Assembly (NCBI GenBank): GCA_036346225.1
Contig: JARFIW010001369.1
Span: forward strand, 2,046,001 to 2,110,000
Direction: 5' to 3'
Length of the DNA stretch: 64,000 nucleotides
DNA from: Platerodrilus igneus
Taxonomy: Eukaryota; Arthropoda; Insecta; Coleoptera; Lycidae
The translations under genes were made by a program, and so were the position numbers. The notes under the pieces were generated by a model. It searched no databases, was not told the DNA's origin, and was given only the letters and a program-made list of their open reading frames with translations. This document shows positions 33,546 to 44,011 of the stretch, in pieces; position 1 is the first letter of the stretch, and every line of letters begins with the position of its first letter.

Positions 33546-33806
33546 CTACATTGGCCAGGAAACGATTTTTGTGTACCTGTAAAATTTGGAATTTTGCCGA
33601 ACTCTTGCTGTTCCAGGCAAGGTAGGGGATCTTTAATGTGCGTGACAACACTCACACACGGGACCTCCATTTTACCTCTCATCTGAACGAGGGTGTATTT
33701 TTGTGAAACTGCTCACCTAACATTTTTAAGCGGACTGTGTCCGAATTCGAACCCGGGACCTTGGGCGTAGTAGTCACGCGCTTACTAACTACGGCACGGC
33801 CGCCTC
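33546..33806 (-). mobile_element. SINE, array I copy 3, 5' part (right half of the split copy)
   Basis: Continues 26046 after the LTR complex. Body, box B (GGGTTCGAATTCG) and head (GGCGGCCGTGCCGTAGTTAGT on the minus strand) complete a full SINE. Confidence 0.9.
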
Positions 33807-34118
33807 CCTTCACATGCCTTACATGTGATTTTTCAATGCTCTACCCGAAAGTACTACATTGGCCAGGAAGCGAGTTTTTTTAACCTGAAAAATTTTGAAT
33901 TTTGTCGAACCCTTGCTGTTCCAAGCAAGATAGGGATCTTTTACGTGCTTGACAACACCCACACGGGACCTCCATTTTACCTCTCATCCGAACGAGAGCG
34001 TATTTTTGTAAAAAATGTTCGCCTAACATTTTTCAAGCAGACCGTGCTGGGATTCGAACCCGGGACCTTGGGCGTAATAGTCACACACATACCAACTACG
34101 CCACGAAGCCGCCTCCCC
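33807..34118 (-). mobile_element. SINE, head type A, array I copy 4
   Basis: Last copy of the array. Box B GGGTTCGAATCCC is perfect, box A region TGGCGTAGTTGG. The target-like CCTCCCTTCACATGCC precedes it; the family-B LINE fragment follows. Confidence 0.93.
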
Positions 34119-34668
34119 TTTCACAATCACCGAATGTCGGGGAAATAGGGTATATGATTGTGAAACAATAGAAGGGGACCGAACTGCATCTAACAAGAAA
34201 GAGCAGCGCCTATGATCCAAGACAACAAACATAGAAACAAGAAGAAAATTGTTGAAAGCATATGTGTGGAGCACAGCACAGTATGCCTATGAAATACGGG
34301 CAGTAGGAGAAGCAGACAGAGAACGGTTACAGCCTTTTGGAATGTTGTGTTTCAGATGTATGAAGATGATAGCATGGACAGACAAAGTTAATAACAAATA
34401 GGTTATAGAAATATTAGGGGAATATAGATATTGGAAAAAAATAGGAGAAATAGAAGAGCAGAATACGTTATAAGGCATTTTTGGGGAATAACACAAGAAT
34501 AATACAAGCAGAGATAGGTAAAAGGAAGTAGACGTAGACCTCTAGATCAGATAGTGAGAGATGCAGACTCTTCAAATTTCAGGGAAATGTGTAGGTTAGT
34601 TCGGAATAGGAAACAATGAGGGTACGCATCTAACCAGTTCCAGGATTAAAGACCTAATGATGATGACC
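34119..34668 (+). pseudogene. LINE family B fragment 1 (RTE-like RT C-terminus and tail)
   Basis: Starts TCGGGGAAATAGGGTATATG and encodes a broken C-terminal RT region (WSTAQYAYE, VGEAD, WTDKV) homologous to family A. It ends with GGTACGCATCTAACCAG and ATGATGATG, the RTE-type simple 3' tail. All five family-B pieces in the window begin at nearly the same point. Confidence 0.75.
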
Positions 34669-35090
34669 TTTACTTAAAGATAATATAAAAATGTTGTTAC
34701 TAAATCGTACCGCAAATTTTGGTTTATAAACAATATAAATACCGGATTATACGTTACATAAAACCTTATCAAAGGTTAAGTTTAGACATTTCTATGCCGG
34801 TTGTTGGTAAATAAAATTCAATAATTTGTATGTAGAATTTAGAATGGTTATTTTACTGTAAAACCAATAATTTAATTCTGTTTTATAAGTGAAAATACAT
34901 AAAATTAAGGGTGAAATTGCCAAAACGCGTTTTATTCAATGAAAGTTAATTCCGGGAACGTTCCCGATTTACTTTCCCATAAAATCACTAACCCAATAAA
35001 ATGCGATATCTGAATTTTCCCATTACTAATCGTCCAGTTTATTTCATTTCTTATAACTTACACTGCTTTCCACCTCCAAGAAAACTCGCG
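34669..35090. other. AT-rich intergenic DNA
   Basis: Nothing recognised. Confidence 0.5.
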
Positions 35091-35278
35091 CGATGACGCA
35101 CCAGAAGAAAATAATTTCACGCGCATCAACGCAAGCCGCAACTTGGTTTAGTTGTTCTAAAACGTCGGCGGTGAATTGATGTGATGCCTGTTACCGTAGT
35201 CTAGTGTTCTGATACGCGTATCATTTGGCAAATCAACCATACCGGTGTTTTTAATTTTTTCGCGAGTGGAAGTGTGTC
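35091..35278 (+). promoter_or_regulatory. CpG-richer promoter/5' UTR candidate
   Basis: CpG dinucleotides (CTCGCGCGATGACGCACC, AACGTCGGCGG, ATACGCGTAT) cluster here, unlike the surrounding DNA, directly before the open first exon. No TATA box is placed with confidence. Confidence 0.4.
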
Positions 35279-35443
35279 ATGCTATTACAAACAGACAATA
35301 ACTGCCCTTCTGGGAGAACGTCCAAAATGCCTAATGGTATCTTAGATTCTCCAACTCTTGCAAGGGTTGAACGTGCGATGTTAAGACATGAAGAAGGTAC
35401 TCATCGTGAAACAGCTTTACTTCAGCGACAAGCTTTCACACAG
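35279..35443 (+). CDS. Unidentified first coding exon
   Basis: From ATG at 35279 (or the better-context AAAATGC at 35327, in frame) the reading continues to CAG at 35443, followed by the donor GTAACT. That makes 55 codons in phase 0. The peptide from the second Met begins MPNGILDSPTLARVERAML, then a charged stretch (RHEEGTHRE) and ALLQRQAFTQ. It is probably helical, with no domain I can name. If spliced, the next exon lies beyond 35444; none was recognised on the plus strand downstream, which is mostly repeats. The composition, the CpG-rich leader and the clean donor support a host gene; I cannot name it. Confidence 0.5.
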
Positions 35444-36277
35444 GTAACTAAAATTAATTAAATTTATTGGTGCTTGTTCAAGGTGTAGGTACTTTTAACT
35501 TTAATTAATTATAAAATACATTAACGTAACTAGTACGGTATGGAACCCAGATGTTTACTTTCCGAGCACCAGGTGATGTCCTATATTTATTTTTCTTGAT
35601 AAAGAAGCTATTTATTCTTCGTGATATAACAGTTTTTAATTAATGTGTAAATTTTCAACGCTTCCCTTCAATAGCACATTTGAGTAATAGGAAATTTATT
35701 TAATATTCATCTTCAAAAGACGACTTGATTGCTACAAAACCTTTTCAATTTTCAAATTAGTCTCGCACATAGATAATGAGAAATTAATCTACGTTTTGTG
35801 CTGCTTGTAAAACACGAAACCAAAATTATAGTTTATAGTTTATCCGCCAACTTGGTGGTGTTTATTTACAACGTACTTAAATTTTTATTTATAAGGAAAT
35901 GCAAAGTAAAACCCTCTATTTTCCAGGCTAATACAATTTAAAACTCTAGCGCTGTCTTTTTTTAAAAATTGCATGCATTGTTAGCGCCTGAATAAATCCA
36001 GCGTTCCAGTTTCTATTCGCCCGTCAGCTGTCTATCATATATTAAACAAATATCGGCTACTTATTATTTAGGAACACGTGGGGGTATAAACAAAAATTGG
36101 TCCTGTTTGATTTTAATCGGGCTCTTTTATTTATTAGGATAGCTTGGAAACATTGACTATTAAATTATCAATAGCCGTTCCCTTATGAAAAAATTCGGGC
36201 GTCCAGAATAAATAATTACATGTTTACAATTCATAGTTTAAATCGTTCGATTTAAATCATGACTCAAATCATCATCA
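35444..36277. other. Probable intron of the unidentified gene
   Basis: AT-rich, non-coding, no element recognised. Confidence 0.4.
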
Positions 36278-36798
36278 TCATTAGGTCTTCAGTTCTGCAA
36301 CTGGTTAGACGCGTACCCTCATTGTTTCCTATTCTGAACTAACCTACACATTTCTTTGAAATTTGCAGTCTGCATTTATCACTATCTGATCTAGGTCTAC
36401 ATCTACCTCCTTTTTCCTATATCTGCTTGCAATATATCCTATACTATTTCCCAAAAATACCTTAGAACGTATTCTGCCCTTCTATTACTCCTATTTTTTC
36501 CACAGAAATCCTTGTTCCCCTACTATTTCTATAACCTATTTGTTATTAAATTTGTCTGTCCATTATACATCTGAAGCACAGCATTCCAAAAGGCTGCGAC
36601 CGTTTTTCTGTCTGCTTTTCCTACTGCCCGTATTTCATAGGCATACTGTGCTGTGCTCCACACGTATGCTTTCAACAATTTTCTTCTTGTTTCTATGATT
36701 ATTGTCTTTGATCATAGGCGCTGTTTTTTCTTGTTAGATGCAGTACGGTCCCCTTCTATTGTTTTACAATTATATACCCTATTTCTCCGATGTTCAGT
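36278..36798 (-). pseudogene. LINE family B fragment 2
   Basis: Minus-strand copy: TCATCATCATCATTAGGTCTTCAG at its 3' end (left), RT C-terminus (AVGKADRKTV, WSTAQYAYE) in the middle, and the usual family-B start at the right. It adjoins the SINE target phrase GGTATTTGAAGGGAGG. Confidence 0.75.
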
Positions 36799-36813
36799 GG
36801 TATTTGAAGGGAG

Positions 36814-37112
36814 GGCGGCTCCGTGGCGTAGTGGTATGTGTGTGACTACTACGCCCAAGGTCCCCTTGTTCAAATCCCGACACGGTCCGCTTGAAAAATG
36901 TTAGGCGAGCATTTTTCACAAAAATACACCCTCGTTCGGATGAGAGGTAAAATGAAGGACCCGTGTGTGAGTGTTGTCACGCACGTTAAAGATCCCTACC
37001 TTGCTTGGAACAGCAAGGGTTCGGCAAAATTCCAAATTTTCCAGGTAAAAAAAAACTCGCTTCTTGGCCAATGTAGTACCTTCGGGTGGAGCATTGGAAA
37101 ATCACATGTAAA
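36814..37112 (+). mobile_element. SINE, head type A, with ~15-bp target duplication
   Basis: GGTATTTGAAGGGAGG is found at 36799-36814 and 37113-37128. Head and body are typical; box B is mutated (TTGTTCAAATCCC). Confidence 0.95.
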
Positions 37113-37128
37113 GGTATTTGAAGGGAGG

Positions 37129-38165
37129 TCAGCAGCCTTTGGCTGCCAAGTTCCCCCAGCACTTGAACATTTGCCGATTTAATATTTTTTCCAATATATC
37201 TTTTCGCAAAGTCAACATTAGTTGAAAATATTTCACAATCAACACCTGTAGTTGTTTATAATAATCAACAGATTTATCTGCGTCTATTTTTTCGTCATTA
37301 GGTTTTCCGTCTCAAAACTGGTTGGATATGTACCTCCATTGATTTCTGTTCTGAGCTAGCCTACACATTTTCCTGAAATTCCTACAGCCTACATCTTTCA
37401 CTATCTGTGTGTAGTAGTTTAACTTAGGTCTTCCTCTACTTCCCCTTTTTCCTATTTCTGTTTCTAATATATTCCGTACTATTCCCTCATGCCGTAGTAT
37501 GTGGCCTATCATCCTATCTCTTCTATTTTTACCGTTTTCCACATATTTCTTTTTTCCCCTACCATTTTTAGTACCTCTTCGTTCTTAACTTTGTCTGTCC
37601 ATGATATCTTCATCGTACGTCTGTAGAACCACATTTCAAAGACTTCTACCTTTTTCTTGTCCGCTTCTCCTACTGTCCAGACTTCACAGCCGTACAGTGC
37701 TGTGCGCAACACATATGGTTTAATCAATTTCTTTATGTTATTTGTTTTTGAACACAGCAGTTGCTTTTTCTTGTTAAATGTAGGACGACCTTGTGCTAAT
37801 CTTTGTTTTATATCTTTCGCGCTTTCCCATCTTACGTTATTTGGCTTCCTAGGTAGCAGAAATCCTTAACCTCTTATAAGTTCTTGTTACATATTAGTAT
37901 CTTGTTTTTGATTTATTTTCCCCTCGTTTGCATACTAGTACTTTAGTTTTATTCTTGTTAGTTTTCATGCTGTATCTCTCTGTTAGAACCGTTTTCATTT
38001 CATTAAGAGCAGCCTGTAACTCTTCCTTGCTATATGCTAATACCGCTATATCATCTGCAAATCTAAGCATTTCAATTTTTTGTCCCTGCATAGTAATTCC
38101 AAATATATTCCTGCATTTGACAGTATTCATTGCCTCTTCAATGTACAAGTTAAAAATTAATGGGG
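37129..38165 (-). pseudogene. RTE LINE family A copy 2, 3' part
   Basis: On the minus strand: GCALSP-type RT start, then IEEAMNTVKCRN, LRFADDIAVLA (FADD at 38050-38061, intact), KNKTKVLVCKRGENKS, and the C-terminal ALYGCEVWTVGEADKKKVE and WTDKV regions in shifted frames. The tail (37129-37300) has the TTGGCAGCCAAAGGCTGC and GGCAAATGTTCAAGTG phrases. The upstream RT and endonuclease are missing: the copy stops at about 38165, where a LINE of family C in the opposite orientation begins. Confidence 0.88.
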
Positions 38166-40790
38166 ATAGGGCGCATCCCTGATAGTGATAGAATAATTAT
38201 GGTTAGATTGAGTACGAAACCCATAAACACTGTTTTAGTACAGGTTTACATGCCAACAACTCAATACGAGAAAAAGGAAGTAGAAAAGATATACGAGGAT
38301 ATAAATACTACAGTGAGAAAAGTAAAGCAAGTTGAGAATTTAATAGTTATGGACGATTTTAATTCATCAGTGGGAGAAGGTAGTGAGGGGAAAATGGTAG
38401 GAAAATTTGGGTATGGTAGACGAAATGATAGAGGAGAAAGATTACTTGAGTTTTGCCAGGAACATCGATTATTAATTGTAAACACCCTATTCGAACAACA
38501 CGTTAGAAGAAGATATACCTGGAAAGCCCCAGATGATAGGACCAGAAACCAAATAGATTATATTTTAGTTACACAAAGATTTAGAAACCATGTTAAAAAC
38601 TGTCGCAGTTATCCAGGGGCTGGCATAGACAGCGATCGTAATTTAGTTAAAATAAAGTGTAAACTAAAATCCAAAAAAATTGAGAAAGGCTAAAAGAGAG
38701 GGATGGGATCTAGGTAAGCTTAATGATAATGAGGTAAAAAAGGAATATAAACACGTATTAGATAATAAGATCAAAGAGATAACTTTAGGAGGGAACGTAA
38801 AAAATAGATGGAAAGAAATAAATAGAGCTGTACATGATACAGCAACACACTATAGGTAAGAAAAAAGTAGAAGCGACATAACCTTGGGTAACAAAAGCGA
38901 TATTAGAATTAATTGAGAATAGAAGAAAGCTTAATCCTTTCAAAGAATTGGATCGTGAAAGTAAGCAAAAATATAATCGAGTTAGAAATAAGAAAGTACA
39001 TGAGTGTAGAAAAGCTAGAAATGCATGGATGCAGGAGAATTGTAAGGGAATACACGATGATTTGAGAGTAGGTAAGACAGACAGGGCTTACAGGGCATTT
39101 AAAAAGTTTTTCGGGGAAGATAGGAAAAAATATTATGATATTAAAGATGAGAATAATGAGCTTCTAATAAATAAAGGTGAGGTAGCAGGTAGATGGAAAA
39201 AATATTTAGAAGATTTATATAAGGGAGACGGTATCGATGAGTTAAAGAACCACCAAGAAGAGTATGTAGAATGAGGGTTCTCAATATTAAGAGTGAAATA
39301 TGATAGAGCTGTAGGGATCTTAAACTAAATAAAGCGACGGAGATAGACGGATATACCCGCAGAATTAATAAAATATGCAAGTCAGAAAACTTTAGACAGA
39401 TTATATGAACTAGTAAAGGTAATACATGGCACAGGTCAGATCCCAATAGATTTCGAAAGAATATTGTTGAACCAATCCCAAAAAAGTTAGGAGCTGATAG
39501 GTGTGAGAATTTTCGAACGGTTAGTTTAACTTCCCATGCTTCCAAAATACTAAGAATAATAATTAAAAATTGAGTAGAAGCTTTGACTGAGAATTATTTA
39601 GGCGAAGACCAATATGGTTTTCGTAAAGACAGAGGGACTAGAGAACCGATACTAATGATTTGGGTAATTATCGAAAAAAGGTTACAGAAAAATAAAAAGA
39701 CTCATTTCGCGTTTGTAGATTTAGAACAAGAATTTGATAGGGTTAATTGGATTGTTATGTTCATGGTTTTGCGATAAATAGGAATCTCTCACAGGGATAG
39801 AAAAATTATTTACAGTCCATATAAAAACCAAAGCGTAGTAATTAGATTTGATGAAATAGAATAGGAAGCTAAGATTAGAAATGGTGTTAGACACGGCTGT
39901 ATACTATCTCCCTTGATTTTTAATGTTTATATTGAGGAAGCTTTAAACTTAACTAGAGAGAGAAAAGAGATAGGTATTAGTGTACAGGGACAGAAAATAG
40001 ACATGATACGTTTTGCAGATGATATAGCCATTATAGCAGAGTATAGAAAAGAGTTAAGAGAGTTTTAAGTATTTTAGATGAGATACTACGGAGTACTTAT
40101 AGTATGAGAATTAACTCAGAAAAGACAAAGATAATGACAAGTGGGTTACAGCCTAGTTCTGAACCAAAATTAAAAACAGGTAATACCGAGTTAGAGGAAG
40201 TAGATGAATTCTGCTATTTAGGCAGTATAATTACAAAGGACGGACGAGCAGAAGGGATAAGGTAGCTAAAATAGCTCAAGCTAGAAAAATGTTTTTAAAA
40301 AAGAAAAACTTACTAATAGTTAATAGTATTAGTTTCGATAATAGAAAAAGTTTCTTAAAGTCGTACGTATTGAACATTCTATTATACGGTAGTGAGACTT
40401 GGACAATTAAAGAGGTAGATAAGAAAAAGATAGAAACTTTTGAAACTTGGTGTTATAAGAGAATGTTAAAGATTAGTTGTACAGATAGAGTAACAAATGA
40501 GAAAGTTTATAGAAGGAAAGGTGAAGAACCCTGTATGTGGAAACAATTAAAGGTCAGGAGAGATAGAATGATAGGGCACCAGTTAAGACATGAGGGACTA
40601 TTTAGTAAGGTCTTAAATTATAGACTACCAAATAAAAATAGAGTAGAAAGACCTAGACAAAGCTATATTAGTCAAATAATTAGAGATTCAGGTTGTGAAG
40701 GGTATGCAGACCTTTTTAGACTAGCTCAGAATAGAAAAGAATTTAGAGCTGCGTCAAACCGAACTTAAGTAAGTTCGAAAACAAAACAAA
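38166..40790 (+). pseudogene. RTE LINE family C (endonuclease + RT), 5'-truncated and broken
   Basis: Starts inside the endonuclease: MVRLSTKPINTVLVQVYMP, then DDFNSSVGEG (GDFN changed to DDFN), NDRGERLLEFC, RRRYTWKAP, NQIDYILVTQRFRNHV and SDRNLV (catalytic SDHN changed to SDRN). A linker follows (38700-39280). The RT has LGEDQYGFRKDRGTRE, FVDLEQEFD (K of EKAFD changed), RHGC.LSPLIFNVYIEEA and RFADDIAII (FADD 40012-40023, intact). The C-terminus is YGSETWTIKEVDKKKIETFETWCYKRM. Stops near 38692, 39276, 39776 and 40066. It is about 60% similar to family A by eye. The tail ends in AACAAAACAAAACAAAATAAA rather than ATGATG repeats. Confidence 0.9.
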
Positions 40791-40816
40791 ACAAAATAAA
40801 TAAAAATCAGTTAACT

Positions 40817-41048
40817 AAATGTCACCATGACATAACACATAATTAGTTAGAGGTCTGGCATTTTGGTAGCGTTTCGTTGCTCAAGCCTTACCATAACATA
40901 TAATTTAATAAACGTCACCATCACATAACTCACAATTAGTTAGCGTGTGGCATGTTGACAACGATTCGCTGCTTAAGCATTACCATAACATATAACTTAA
41001 TAAACGTCTCCACGACATAACTCGCAATTAGTTAGCGGTCTAGCATGT
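40817..41048. repeat. Minisatellite, 92-93 bp unit, ~2.5 copies (resumes at 41968)
   Basis: Units start AAA(T/C)GTC at 40817, 40910 and 41002 and contain CATAACTCACAATTAGTTAGC, a G-rich GGTCTGGCATGTTGG and TTACCATAACATATAA. The third unit is split by three SINEs after GGTCTAGCATGT and is completed at 41968-42019. Confidence 0.9.
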
Positions 41049-41347
41049 GTTTTGGGCGGCTCCATGGCGTAGTGGCATGTGTGTGACTACTACGCCCAAG
41101 GTCCCGGTTTCGAATCCCGACACGGTCCGCTTGAAAAATGTTAGGCGAGCATTTTTCACGAAAATACACTCTCGTTCGGATGAGAGGTAAAATGAAGGTC
41201 CCGTGTGTGTGTTGTCACGCACGTTAAATATCCCTATCTTTCTTGGAACAGCAAGGATTCGGCAAAATTCAAAATTTTTCAAGTAAAAAAACTTGCTTCC
41301 TGGCCAATGTAGTACCTTCGGGTGAAGCATTGGAAAATCACATGTAA
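41049..41347 (+). mobile_element. SINE, head type A, array II copy 1
   Basis: Head GGCGGCTCCATGGCGTAGTGG from 41055. The left target GGTCTAGCATGT is at 41037-41048, the right copy at 41348-41361. Confidence 0.93.
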
Positions 41348-41361
41348 GATCTAGCATGTTG

Positions 41362-41657
41362 AGGCGGCTCCACAGCGTAGTTTGTATGCGTGTGGCTACT
41401 ACGCCCAAGGTTCCGGGTTCGAATCCCGACACGGTCCGCTTGAAAAATGTTAGGCGAGCATTTTTCACAAAAATACACCTTCGTTCAGATGAGAGGTAAA
41501 ATGGAGGTTCCGTGTGTGAGTGTTGTTACGCACGTTAGAGATACCTACCTTGCTTGGAACATCAAGTGTTTGGCAAAATTCAAAATTTTTTAGGTAAAAA
41601 ACTCGCTTCCTGGCCAATGTAGTACTTTCGGGTGAAGCATTGGAAAATGACATGTAA
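41362..41657 (+). mobile_element. SINE, head type A, array II copy 2
   Basis: Head GGCGGCTCCACAGCGTAG; box B GGTTCGAATCCC perfect. Flanked by GATCTAGCATGTTG (41348) and GGTCTAGCATGTTG (41658). Confidence 0.93.
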
Positions 41658-41671
41658 GGTCTAGCATGTTG

Positions 41672-41967
41672 AGGCGGCTCCGTAGCGTAGTTGGTATGCG
41701 TGTGACTACTACGCCCAAGGTCCCGGGTTCCAATCCCGACACCGTCCGCTTGAAAAATGTTAGGTGAGCATTTTCACAAAAATACGCTCTCGTTCGGATG
41801 AGAGGTAAAATGGAGGTCCCGTGTGTGAGTGTTGTCACGCACGTTAAAAATCTCTACCTTTCTTGGAACAGCATGGGTTCGACAAAATTCAAAATTTTCT
41901 AGGTTCAAAAGCTCGCTTCCTGGACAATGTAGTATCTTCGGGTGGAGCATTGGTAAATCACATGTAG
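41672..41967 (+). mobile_element. SINE, head type A, array II copy 3
   Basis: Head GGCGGCTCCGTAGCGTAGTTGG; box B GGTTCCAATCCC. Right target GGTCTGGCATGTTGG at 41968. Confidence 0.93.
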
Positions 41968-42129
41968 GGTCTGGCATGTTGGTAGCGATTTGTTGCTTAA
42001 GCTTTACTAACATATAATTTAACACTTTTCCTTTTTTGGAGGGCATAACCAGGTAATATTTCATTTCCTTATAAATGGTAATCCTGTAAACGTGTTGGAG
42101 TTCTTTAACAACCATATATATGTAGGGCT

Positions 42130-42296
42130 AGGTAGATAAGAAAACGATAGAAGAGTATAGGAAGACCTAGACTAAGCTATATTAGTCAAATTATTAGAAA
42201 TTTAGGTTATGAAAGGTCTGTAAAACTTTTTAGATTAGCACAGAATAGAAAACAAGTTAAAGCTGCGTCAAACCGACCTTAGGTTGAAAACAAAAT
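42130..42296 (+). pseudogene. LINE family C 3' end fragment
   Basis: AGACCTAGACTAAGCTATATT through AAAGCTGCGTCAAACCGACC matches the C-terminal coding end of family C (40650-40765). This copy ends in ATGATGATGATG. Confidence 0.8.
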
Positions 42297-42564
42297 GATG
42301 ATGATGAACTTGAAATAGTAACAGAAATTTATTTTACATTAATTTTACATTAGTAATCTAAAAGTAAACAGTATCTTAGAACCGTAAAAAGCGGTCACTA
42401 TCTACTATGTTCTAGTGGACTGTAGTTTTTTTTGCAACATTACATGATAATGACCCTTCGAGAACACAAGTAGCTTAGATGGTAGTCGTCAGGTATATAA
42501 ATTATAAAAAGCAAACAAGATGCAAACACAAATTATAATAGCAAAAATGAATCAGGCTATCTTG

Positions 42565-42857
42565 GACAAGTTGCACTTCAACACCCTCCCCCCCCCCCAC
42601 CAACGGGGAAAGTTTTGCAATGGGACGGATGAACTCTCCCTTATTTCTCTTAACTGTTACCACATGAGCCTTATTGTCAGGTCCAAAATTAAGACTTGTA
42701 ACTCTAGCCAGGCACCATTCCAAAGGAGGCAGGTGGTCCTCTTTCACTAACACTAAATCCAAAACCTTTAGATTGGGTTCTGTGAACCTCCATTTTGAAC
42801 GGTGTTGCAATTGATTCAAATAATCTGCAGACCATTTTTTCCAAAATATTTGTCGTA
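42565..42857 (-). pseudogene. BEL/Pao retrotransposon integrase C-terminal (DUF5641-like) fragment
   Basis: The minus strand encodes YLNQLQHRSKWRF, LVLVKEDHLPPLEW, ARVTSL, VVTVKRNKGEFIRP and KLSPL. These are in the order of the DUF5641 domain that ends BEL/Pao pol proteins (W..YL..LQ.R.KW, G..VL.....P...W.LGRV, RV.....G...RP..KL.PL). Upstream pol is absent. A run of C residues near 42588-42598 lies just past the end. Confidence 0.85.
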
Positions 42858-42907
42858 ATTTTAAACAGTGTTGTCATAATTTTATTCTATTGTCCGGAAC
42901 CGAAGAA

Positions 42908-42958
42908 AAATTCACGTCCTGGCCAATGTAGTACCTTCGGGTGGAGCATTGGAAAGTC
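42908..42958 (+). mobile_element. SINE 3' end fragment (hairpin and tail)
   Basis: GTCCTGGCCAATGTAGTACC, then TTCGGGTGGAGCATTGGAAA: only the last 50 bp of a SINE, i.e. a 5'-truncated insertion. Confidence 0.85.
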
Positions 42959-43958
42959 AAATTTAGGGTATAGTACTTTTACTTAAAACAACACATACTA
43001 TTGTATGAATGCGACCTAAATTAGGTACTTGGAAACAAAAAACTCTACTAACATATGATTTTTACATTAAAAAAAAATAACTTATTTCCCCATTAGAGGT
43101 ATGTAGTTTATTTATTAAATATGTACTAGTTGCAAGCGAGATTAATTATATAATGCGCGAGATATTGTTCAAATTCTAATGATTATTATCTTTCAACTGC
43201 AATTTAGATTACATCCGCAGCTCTTAAATTGTGGCTGCTTAAATATGGGATTGCGTATTGGTTTAATTTGGAATTTAGCGTCTGCGTGTACATGTCTACT
43301 CCCATTCAAACGTCAAATTTAGAAGCGCCCTGTATATAACAAGCATGGATGTTATGGCATATTTTGCATCATAAGGTCATTTTGATATTTTAATTGTTTA
43401 AATTGTTTTCTGTATTAATAAATTACAATAAAAATAAAGATAAAGAGGATTATTGTAAAACAACAAGCATTCATAGAGATCTTTACACACGTAGAGGATT
43501 GAGTAGGAGCCTTACACGAGGGCTTAATTTCATAACTCCTACAACTTTCTAAAGACAACAAAGAGTATAAATTGCACGACTTTATGCCTTGAATGCAACA
43601 TCTAGACTTTAGGATAAGTATCTTTAAATGAATGCGAAAAAGTTTACTCTGTCTTTCGCTCCAATTTATTCATCCTATCGCGATTTGTATACACTAGAAG
43701 AACCACGGGGATTGTGTCAAACATACCAGACACTGGCCTTAAACAGTGTGATTTAAAACTTGATAAAATGGAAAAATAGGGGTTGGTTGAATGTGTAATT
43801 AGTATTTCAACAGACGCTGTTGAAAATTGCCACTTCTACTCAAGTACTTATTGAGCAGGGGCTGATATGTAAGCAGCGCCACACTTCCAATCTTTTGTTT
43901 TCCCTGTGAGGTCAACATGGTATAATGAGTTGTCTTAAATTTAGTTGAACTATTATAT

Positions 43959-44011
<53 letters not shown>

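Noticed and set aside
41672..41750. tRNA genes, because the SINE heads have good box A/box B and an anticodon-like arm
   Set aside because: Every such head is attached to the same SINE body and hairpin, the acceptor stem does not close, and copies are bounded by target duplications. They are SINE promoters, not tRNA genes.
42588..42598. Poly-C run as a regulatory feature
   Set aside because: A short homopolymer at the edge of the BEL/Pao fragment; also a common sequencing error site.
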